A stretch of 64,000 nt of DNA from Naasia lichenicola (lineage in GTDB: Bacteria > Actinomycetota > Actinomycetes > Actinomycetales > Microbacteriaceae). The notes beneath the pieces are model-generated. The model was not told the DNA's origin and did no database searches. It was given only the letters and a program-made list of their open reading frames with translations. Positions 51,972-61,300 of the stretch are shown in pieces; the stretch's first letter is position 1, and every line of letters starts with the position of its first letter. Both the position numbers and the translations under genes were made by a program. The stretch spans positions 148,732-212,731 of the forward strand of contig NZ_SSSM01000002.1 of the NCBI RefSeq assembly GCF_004801885.1, given 5' to 3'.

Positions 51972-52988
51972 TCAGCTGACGACGAAGAACTGCTCACCGA
52001 TCTCCACGCGGCTCCCCCGCGCCACCCTGCTGCGCATGCCCGGCGCGCTGAGGCGCGGCGGCCGATCCGGCTCTCGCACAACGGTGCCGTTGGCCGAGTA
52101 GCGATCGCTGATCCAGAACACCCCGCCCTCCTGACCGAACTCGAGATGGGTCTTGGAGATGGAGCGCCCCTGGTCGTTGAGGCTGATGAGCAGGTCGTAG
52201 TTCTCCCCCGGCTGCTCCGAGGGGCGTCGACCGATCAGGCCCGTGCCTTCGACCGTGTACGTCTCGCCGGTGCTGAACTGCAGAACGAAGCGGGCGGCCG
52301 TCGGCGCCGGGCGCTGGGCGGGCAGCCGAGTCAGCTCGTCCAGCACCTGCCGGAAGGAGGGCTCGGGCGGAACGGTCGCCGGGTCAGGCGCCGGCTCCAT
52401 GACGACCGGGTCGCCGATGCCACCGGCAGACGAACCGGGCTCGAGATCCAGGGACGAGGTGAATTCCTGGCGCGCTGGCTGCGACGGAGCATCGGACCCA
52501 CCACCGGACACAGCACTGGGCACCGCACTCAGCTCCGGGGGCATCGAGGCAGTCATCCGAACGGGAGCGGGCGGCATAGGGGCAGGCGGGAGGACAGCCG
52601 CGCCCGGCAGAAGCGGCGGCAGGCGACCGTGCAGAGGTTCGGGCAGAGCGGGCACAGGCGGAGGAACCGCGTCGTCGAGCATCGGCGGGCGCGGCGCCAC
52701 GGCTCCGGTCGTCGGCTGGGCCAATGGAGCCGGCGGGGCGAGCGGGGACGGGAGGCTGACCGGCGCTGCGAGTCCTCCCGGCTCGGGTGCAGAGGTCGAC
52801 GGCAACGGCCCAGGAACCGGCGGCGCAGGCAAGTCGGAAACGGCCACGGCGGTCGGCGCGGTGCTGGCGATGCCCGGCGTCGGTCCGGTGCTCGCGGCCT
52901 CTCGGCGCCGGCCGACGGAAGCGCCGCACTCCGCGCAGAAGGCGGCCCTCGGCGACAGCTCGGCGCCGCAGACCGTGCACGCCCTCAC
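51972..52988 (-). CDS. Zinc-ribbon and FHA-domain protein
   Basis: 338 residues. The N-terminal zinc ribbon MRACTVCGAELSPRAAFCAE (two CxxC pairs) is followed by about 220 residues of Pro/Ala-rich low complexity, then an FHA domain with IGRRPSEQPG, SISKTHLEFGQEGG and DRYSANGTVVRE, the pThr-binding pattern. Such proteins read Ser/Thr-kinase signals; the kinase at 40019 is a possible source, which is inference. Its ATG overlaps the preceding stop by ATGA, so it is coupled to the transglutaminase-fold gene. A 220-nt gap with a palindrome separates it from the FtsK gene. Confidence 0.88.
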   Translation of the reverse strand: MRACTVCGAELSPRAAFCAECGASVGRRREAASTGPTPGIASTAPTAVAVSDLPAPPVPGPLPSTSAPEPGGLAAPVSLPSPLAPPAPLAQPTTGAVAPRPPMLDDAVPPPVPALPEPLHGRLPPLLPGAAVLPPAPMPPAPVRMTASMPPELSAVPSAVSGGGSDAPSQPARQEFTSSLDLEPGSSAGGIGDPVVMEPAPDPATVPPEPSFRQVLDELTRLPAQRPAPTAARFVLQFSTGETYTVEGTGLIGRRPSEQPGENYDLLISLNDQGRSISKTHLEFGQEGGVFWISDRYSANGTVVREPDRPPRLSAPGMRSRVARGSRVEIGEQFFVVS

Positions 52989-55741
52989 GAGCGCTCCTCG
53001 GTGTTCCCGTCGGCACGGTCGCCTGCACGATCATCGGCATCGGCCGGTTCGCCGTAGACGCCGACTTCGTTCTCGGGCTCGTTCTCGGGCTCGATGCCGG
53101 GCTCGATCCGGTCCGTGCCAGGGATGCCGGGCGCGCCGAGCGGACGCTCTGCACTCGTCTCCTGGACCTCGTCGGACGACAGCGGAGGCATGGGAGAGGC
53201 ATCCGGCGCGCCGACCCGCTCGACGGGAGCGAACGACGAACGGCCCACGGGCTCGGCAGATACCCGCAGCACTCCCCCTGCGTCCCCGCGGGAGCCGCCG
53301 GGCAACGACGGAAGGGTGGGCAGCGACGGCAGGGTGGGCAGCAGCCGTGCGAGAACCTGCTCCGGCGACTCGCGGTCCCGTCGTCGAGCCGCGAAGGACC
53401 GCAGCGAGATCGCCGCGCGCAGACGCTCCCAGCGGGTGCGCCCCTCGCTGAGCGTGCCGCGCAGCTCGCCGACGACGGACCAGATCCGATCGGCCTGCTC
53501 CATGCTGGGCGGCTCGGGCGAGAAGGTGACGCGGTCCACGTCGACCGCAAGGGCCGCAGGCACCGGTCCGCCGACCACGTCGGCGAGCTCGCGCCGCGTG
53601 GCGTGCGGAAGCGGGTCGTAGCCGTAGTCGATGGCGGTGTCGGCGAACTCGTCCCAGCCCCCCGCGACCCGGAGCACCGGCTCTTCGGCCTGCCGGCGGC
53701 GGCGTCGGCGACGCCACTTCGCCGCGATGACGCCGAGGAACGGAGCGACAAGGATGCCCAGGACGGCCGCGGTGACACCGATGATCCGCACGGCGAGCAG
53801 CAGGATGGTCAGCCAGAGCGGCTCGACCTCGGTCGGATCGCCCTGGGTGACGTCCGGCGGAGCGGGATCGTCCGTGTCGGTGCGATCCTCGACGGGCGGC
53901 TGCACGACGGACTGCGGCCGGGAGATCTGCGTAGGGTCCTCCGCCTGCTGCTCCGGGATCTCACGCACGGCGGGGTTCGGATCGATCGCCACCCATCCTT
54001 CGCCGCCCGTGTTGACCTCGATCCATGCGGACAGGTCCGACCCGGTCACGTCCACGGCGGCGGAGCCGGTTGGATCGGACCCCTCCGGTGCGATGAAGCC
54101 CATCACCACTCGGGCGGGGAAGCCGAGCGAGCGCGCCATCAGGGCGGCGGTCACCGCGTACTGCTCGGCGTCGCCCAGCATCGGCTGGGATGCGAGCAGT
54201 TCGGTGATCCGATCCGCGCTGTGCCCGGACCGGCTGAACGGCTCGTCGCCGACTCCGTGGCTCACGTAGCCGTTGGCCTTGAGCGCGGAGATCATCGCCA
54301 CGAGGCTCGCTCCCGGGGTGTCCGCTCCTCCGACATACTCCGTCAGGGTATCCGCAACGCCGTCGGGCAGCTCCCCGAGCGGTGGGAGCGGAGCGGAGCC
54401 GGGGACGAGCTGCGCGAGCGCGGCGTCGTCGAGCCGGGCGGGGATGAGTGCGTCGAGGGTGTAGCTGTCGCCCGACTCGAGCTGCGCCGTGGCGGCCGCA
54501 GTGCCGCTCGACGCGTTGTAGTAGAAGGAGTCCTGCAGTTCGGGACCGCGCGAGCCGCCGAACGCGATCGTCTCGAGCGAGCCGGCGTCGGGCACCCAGA
54601 CGCCGGAGTAGCCGTCGATGGTGATGGACAGGTTCGCCTGGCGTCCGCTGCCCGTCGGCTCGATCTCGTACGGGACACGGCTGAACGTCCCGGATGCGCT
54701 CGGACCCGAGGCGCCGCCGACCGAATAGACGACCCCGTCGTAGTCGTCGAGAGTGGCGATGCGGAGCAGCTCACCGGCCTCGAGACCTGAGACGGTCAGC
54801 ATCGGCGCCTCGGCACGGTCGCTCTGGAAGTAGCGGCGGAACGAGGACAGGGGGCTGGCGTAGTCGTTGGGGTCGAACGGGACCTCCACCGTGCTGCGCA
54901 GCACTGCTCGATCCCGGGTCACGGGCGCGAACGTCTGCGCCACCACGGCACCGCCCACTGCGAGCGCGAGGATGACGACGGCCCCGATGACGCTTCGCAG
55001 CCCGGCGGATCGCCGATCCCCTCCGTGCTCGACCCGGGTTCCGGTCTGCTCGGCCAGATGCGCGAGGGCGGCGGCGCGGCGGCGGGCGCGGAACCAGATG
55101 AGGTACACGAGCAGGGTCGCGAGGAGCCCGAGCGCGATGGGGAGCGGCCAGGTGGCGAAGGTAGGTCCGAAGAGGATGCCGGCCAGGAAGAGGGCGATGG
55201 GAGGGATGGCGCCCAGCTCGCCGAAGCGCGCACGCAGGCCGACGCTGATCGCCGTCACCGTCACGACGAGGGTCGAGAGGAATGCGGGGATGAGAAGGGT
55301 CTGGTAGCTGCCGACCGGCAGCGAGATGGTGAGCAGCTGCTTCCAGGAGAGCGCGCTGCCCGCGACCAGGTCGCCGAGCCCCCGCACGGTGGGCAGCACG
55401 CCGAACGCGGCGGCCCCCGGCACGGCGGCGGGCACCCCGAGGAGCAGGTACGCGACGATCGTGGCCGCGCCGACGGCCCAGCCCGGCGACCGGCGGTAGG
55501 CACCCAGCACTCCGATCGCGGTGCCGGCGGCCAGAGCGATGCCGACGGCGACGAGCAGCGCGCCGCTGCGGTGGATCGGCCAGAAGCCAGCCGCGGCGAT
55601 GGCCACGGCGAGATCGAGCAGCAGCGCGGCGATGAGGACGAACCGCACCGGGAGGCGGCGCCCGCGCTGCGACCGCGCCCTGGCCGCCGCATCGGCGGTG
55701 ACGTCCGTGCTCATGCTCGTGCTCATCTGGTCGATGCTCAC
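52985..55741 (-). CDS. Transglutaminase-fold (TgpA/DUF3488-type) membrane protein, probably inactive
   Basis: 918 residues. Six or seven N-terminal helices (about residues 28-270), a long extracellular domain, a transglutaminase-like core at roughly 500-600, one more helix near 650 (LLAVRIIGVTAAVLGILVAP), and a charged cytoplasmic tail. In the core, the usual Cys of the C-E-x-Y/F-A motif is Ala (GDAEQYAVTAALMARSLGFP; Ala codon 54167-54169), the usual His before A-W-x-E-V is Ser (DLSAWIEV; codon 54029-54031), and only the Asp of WVAIDPNP remains. This should abolish catalysis. GTG 55741 shares one base with the DUF58 stop. Confidence 0.85.
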   Translation of the reverse strand: MSIDQMSTSMSTDVTADAAARARSQRGRRLPVRFVLIAALLLDLAVAIAAAGFWPIHRSGALLVAVGIALAAGTAIGVLGAYRRSPGWAVGAATIVAYLLLGVPAAVPGAAAFGVLPTVRGLGDLVAGSALSWKQLLTISLPVGSYQTLLIPAFLSTLVVTVTAISVGLRARFGELGAIPPIALFLAGILFGPTFATWPLPIALGLLATLLVYLIWFRARRRAAALAHLAEQTGTRVEHGGDRRSAGLRSVIGAVVILALAVGGAVVAQTFAPVTRDRAVLRSTVEVPFDPNDYASPLSSFRRYFQSDRAEAPMLTVSGLEAGELLRIATLDDYDGVVYSVGGASGPSASGTFSRVPYEIEPTGSGRQANLSITIDGYSGVWVPDAGSLETIAFGGSRGPELQDSFYYNASSGTAAATAQLESGDSYTLDALIPARLDDAALAQLVPGSAPLPPLGELPDGVADTLTEYVGGADTPGASLVAMISALKANGYVSHGVGDEPFSRSGHSADRITELLASQPMLGDAEQYAVTAALMARSLGFPARVVMGFIAPEGSDPTGSAAVDVTGSDLSAWIEVNTGGEGWVAIDPNPAVREIPEQQAEDPTQISRPQSVVQPPVEDRTDTDDPAPPDVTQGDPTEVEPLWLTILLLAVRIIGVTAAVLGILVAPFLGVIAAKWRRRRRRRQAEEPVLRVAGGWDEFADTAIDYGYDPLPHATRRELADVVGGPVPAALAVDVDRVTFSPEPPSMEQADRIWSVVGELRGTLSEGRTRWERLRAAISLRSFAARRRDRESPEQVLARLLPTLPSLPTLPSLPGGSRGDAGGVLRVSAEPVGRSSFAPVERVGAPDASPMPPLSSDEVQETSAERPLGAPGIPGTDRIEPGIEPENEPENEVGVYGEPADADDRAGDRADGNTEERS

Positions 55742-57257
55742 TAGGCCGCCTGCGATCGGGCCAGGGACTTCTGCAGATCCTCCAGATAGCCGATGGTCAG
55801 CACGGTGAGGTCGCTCACCCGGCGCAGGCTCGGGGTGTACCCGGGATCGCAGAGCACCGCGATCACCTCGACTCCCGAGGGGAATGCGGATGAGACCGCG
55901 CGCAGCTGCAAGGGAGTGGCCGTCGAGCCGAGCACGACGAACGCGACGGAGGTGCCCGCGACCTGCTCGGCCGCGACGCGGGCGAGGTCGACGACGCCGA
56001 GCGCGGCGGTGGCGCGATCGATCACGGCGAGCTCGTCGAGCAGCCGGGTGCGGGTGATGGTGCTCAGCGAGCGCACCGCGAAGGTCTTCCGCTTGGCGAA
56101 CTCGGGCGTGCGCTCGCTGACCACGACGGAGACCGTGCGGGCGTCGCGGATGGCACGCACCCCCAGCGATCCCGCCACGCTCACGGCGAGCTCGAACTGC
56201 TCGTCGTCGGCGTAGTCGTCGCCGGCCAGGCTGAGCGCGACCATCAGGTGGCTGCGGCGGGTCTCCTCGAACTGCTTGACCATGTAGACGCCGGTCTTCG
56301 CGGTCGACTTCCAGTGGATCCAGCGGCGGTCGTCGCCGAGCTGATAGTCGCGCAGGGCGTTGAAGGCGACGTCCGACGAGGTCAGGTCCCGGGTGGCCTG
56401 GCCCTCCAGGTCGCGGACGAAGCCCGTGCTCGTGGACGGGATGGACACCGTCTGCGGATGGACGAACAGCTCGATCGAGCCCGGCCAGATGTGCTCACGG
56501 CGCACCAGTCCGATCGGATCGGCCCGCACGCTGCGGACGGGTCCGATGGTGATGAGCCCGCGACGCGTGGTGGGCACCACGAAGACGTCGTCGATCGTCG
56601 CTCCGGGGGCGATCGAGGGCAGCGGGAACTCCAGCAGACCCCGTCCGACCGGGATCTCGAGGGTCGTGCCGAGCAGCCGCCGTCGGGTCGGGTTGACGGC
56701 CGTGATGCCGCCGACCGCCCGGTCTCCCACCACGACGCGAGGATGCGCCATGGTCAGCTCGATCCCTTGGGAATGACCGCCGATGAGGAACAGCGACGCG
56801 ACCACGATGATGACCGCTCCCGCCCAGGCCACGGCGGCGAGCTCCGCCCAGCCGAAGCCGTAGCCGACGAGGAAGGCGACGACGACGACGCTCAGCATCG
56901 TCCAGCCGAGCGGCGTGACGACCGCGGACACCTGCCGGGCGGCACGGAGGGCTGCCCCGCTGACCGCCCTCCAGAGTCGGACCAGGGTGATCAGCGCGTC
57001 CGCGCCGAGGCCGGTGCGGGTGCCGACCAGGCGGGTGCGCTCATTGCGCAGTCCCTCGGTCGCGGCGGGGCCGACGATGTCGGCGCGCAGCTGCGTGGTG
57101 CTCGACGGGATGCCGGCCGCCCGGGAGCGCGTGCCGGTCATCCGCAGACCGGTCCGCGTGGACGCCGAGCCAGCACCACGTTCTGCGGCTGCGCCGCGTC
57201 CGAGCCTCCGCTTGGACGCGGGCCGCCGTGGGTCGGGCAGTCGGGAGTCGGGCAGGG

Positions 57258-57261
<4 letters not shown>
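55741..57261 (-). CDS. DUF58-domain protein
   Basis: 506 residues from GTG 57261, which overlaps the MoxR stop (GTGA); ATG 57141 would give 466. After a basic, disordered start come two membrane helices (about residues 100-150; VVVVAFLVGYGFGWAELAAV), a beta-rich domain, and the DUF58 signature DYQLGDDRRWIHWKSTAKTG preceding a von Willebrand A-like fold. DUF58 genes are almost always next to MoxR ATPases. They are thought to act in envelope protein assembly or metal insertion, but no activity is established. Confidence 0.88.
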
Positions 57262-58229
<968 letters not shown>

Positions 58230-58316
58230 CTGCTGGGCCTCTCGGTGCTGTCAGTTCGGTGCTGTGCGGGTGCTGCTGTCCTGCGGGTTCTGTCCGAGCT
58301 CCGCGCGGCCGGGCGC

Positions 58317-61300
58317 TCAGCCCGTGAACGCCCCGAGTCGGACGGGCCCCGTGAAGGTCCCCGCCGCTGTCGTCACCCTCACATGGAATGAGGCGACGAG
58401 CCCCGCGTCGCAGCTGCCCGACTGCGGCATGGCCGTCCACGTCGCGTCCCCGTCGCAGCTGTACTCCACGGCAGAGTATCCGCTTCCCGCCGGAGCCGCC
58501 GTCCAACTCCACGTGCCGCCGACGATGTCGGGGCTGAACTGCAGGCCCGTGACAGCCGTGTCGACCGCCGTGAACGGCGCGGTCGGGCCGGACCACGGCG
58601 AGCAGAGGGTCTTCTCCGGCCAGCTCTCGCAGACCTGCACGGAGATCTGGGTCGGCTCCCCCGCGGTGATGCCGCTGGTGAGCAGGCTGCCGAGCGAGGT
58701 GCGGTACGCCGTCGCGTCGGCGCCGACCCGGTAGTAGTACGCGACGCTCGGTCCGCCGCCGCCCGTCGCGTAGCCGACAGAGTCGAGGCGCTCGCTGAAG
58801 GTGGTGTCGCCGCTCGAGAACGGTCCGCTGATGCCCACTGCTGTCGGCGCCGACGGGGCCTTGCGGGTGACGGCGGTGATCTCGCCGCTGGTGCTGCAGC
58901 CCTGCCCGTTGTAGGCGTAGACGACGAACGTGTAGCGCTGATTGGTCGGCACGCTGAAGGTCGCGGTCGTCGCCGTCCCCACATGCTGGAACGTGGCGCT
59001 GGCGGCCGGCACGCTCAGGTCGGTGCCGCGTCCGCCGTCGTCGGTGGCCGAGCAGACGGGCGGGGTCCCCGTGTACATGGCGGCGAAGTACTCGCCGATC
59101 CCCGCCCCGTTGCCGTCGAAGGTGCCCGCCCAGTCCACGGTCACCGTCCCGTTGCCGCCGCCGGAGTCGACGACGCTCGCGCTCGGCGTGCCGACCGCCG
59201 ACGGCGAGCCCGCCGGGGTGCCGCTGCCTCCTGCGCTGTTCCAGGAGGTGAGCCCGCCGAAGGAGCCGTTGCGCGCGCTCACGCTGTACGCGACCGCGGC
59301 GCCGTTGCCGATCGACGAGTTCCGGACATCCAGGGAGTAGCTCGTGCCGACCGGATCGTCGGAGGGCACCGTCAGGGTTCCGCTGAAGCCGGCCACCGTG
59401 ACCGTGTAATAGGTGATCGCCGAGCCGCCGGTCTCGTTCGGCTTGTTCCAGAACACCCGGAGTCCGTGATCGAGAGCCCGCGATGAGAGCCCGACGGGCG
59501 CGGCGGGCACGACATCCGACCAGACTCCGTCGGCCAGGCGCACCTCGGCCGACGAGCCGACGGAGTTGCGTGCCACGACGCCGATCTGGACCTCATTGCT
59601 CGATCCGTTGCCGGGCGTGCCGACGGTGCAGGTGGTCGACTGGCAGGTGGTGGTCGAGATCCTGCGTCCGTCGGTGTCGTACGTGGAGATGTCGTAGCCG
59701 AGGATCTGCGAGTTGTTGGCCGCGCCGGGATTGAAGCTCACCGTGATCGCTCGGTCGGCGAATGCGGTGGCCCGCAGGTTGGACACGGCGACAGGAGCGT
59801 CCTGGACCGAGACGGTCACGGTGCCCCACGCGGCCCGCGACTGCTCCCCCGTCGCGTCGAGCACCTCGTACTGGAGGGTGACGTCCTGCGGCTCCGCGCT
59901 GTCGGAGACGCGGATGGTGAGGCTGGCGCGATCGGTGCTCGGGGTGATCGAGATGCCGTCGGGCAGCGATGCGGAGCTGGTCCCGCGGACAGCGCCGACC
60001 ACCAGGGGCTGGCCGGGGAACGGGTTGGTGGCCTGGTCGTTGGCGAGCACGTCCACGACCGTCGTCGTGCCGCGTCGCACGACCGCCGTGTCCGGCGCAG
60101 GGCTCGCCAGCGGCTTGGTGGAGGCCACCACGTCGAGCTCGATGCGGCCAGACTCGCCGTCATTGGTGTCGTCGCTGACTCCGACCACCACCGATCCGAC
60201 GGTGCCCACCTCTGCGGACGGCGCCACGGCGATGGTCAGCCGCTGACCGGTCAGGGACAGGGTGAAGCCATCAGGCTGACCACCGGTCAGCAGGTAGGTC
60301 AGCTGATCGGTGTCATCCGGGTACGGATAGGTGGTGAGCTTGGTGAGATCGAGGGTGCGGGTGCTGCCCGGCTCGACCTCGAGGATGCCGCCGTCGAACG
60401 AGGGCGGCTGGTTCTCGCGGGGCTGAACCGTGATCGGCAGCACCAGGGTGGCGACCCGGCCGTTCGGATCGGCGGCCGACGAGCCGTCGGTCACCTCGAA
60501 GGAGATCGAGGCGGGGCCGAAGTAGTCGCTCGCGCTGCGGAAGCGCAGCGTCGACCCGTCGACCACCAGCGACGAGCCGTCGGAGTGGGTCGCGCGGACG
60601 GTGCTCGAGTCGGTGAGCAGCACCGCGCCGTCGCCGACCGCGACGACGTAGTCCTCGAGCGGGATGGTGAGCGCCTCGCCGCTCACGACGGTCAGCCGCG
60701 GCGCGGACTTGCGCAGCTGCGGCAGGGCGTCGTTGAAGCCGGGGACCCGGATGAAGCCCGTGGCGTTCACCGACGCATCATCCGGGTGACTCACGGTGAA
60801 CGGGATGATCTGAGCGGTGTCCTCGATGGTCACGCGGATCCGCTTGCCGGCAGTGACCTGCGCGCTGTCCGAGTAGCCGGGGACCAGGTCGAGGTCGAGC
60901 AGGTTCGACGACCCTTCGGCGAAGAAGACGCCGTCGAGCACGTTCACATCCACGGTCTGCCGGCCGAGGATGTCGCTCAGTCCGAGCACGGTGTCGCTGA
61001 CGATGGGCCGGGCGAGCGGCGCGTCGGACGCCACGGTCACCGTGATGAAGTTGGAGCTGACGCCGCCCGTCGCGTTCTCGATCGTGTAGACGAAGCCGTA
61101 TCGCCCCGGAGTGCTGGGCGCCGTGACGACCACGACATCGCCGTCGATGACACCGCTCGCCCCGTCGGTGGTGGCCTCGAGGTCGATGATCGAGAGCGCA
61201 GCGCCGTCCGGATCGGAGTCGTTGGCGAGCACCTGGACGGCGACGGCGCGGCCCGGCTGCACGGTGACCTCGTCGGGCACCGCGATCGGATTGCGCACCC

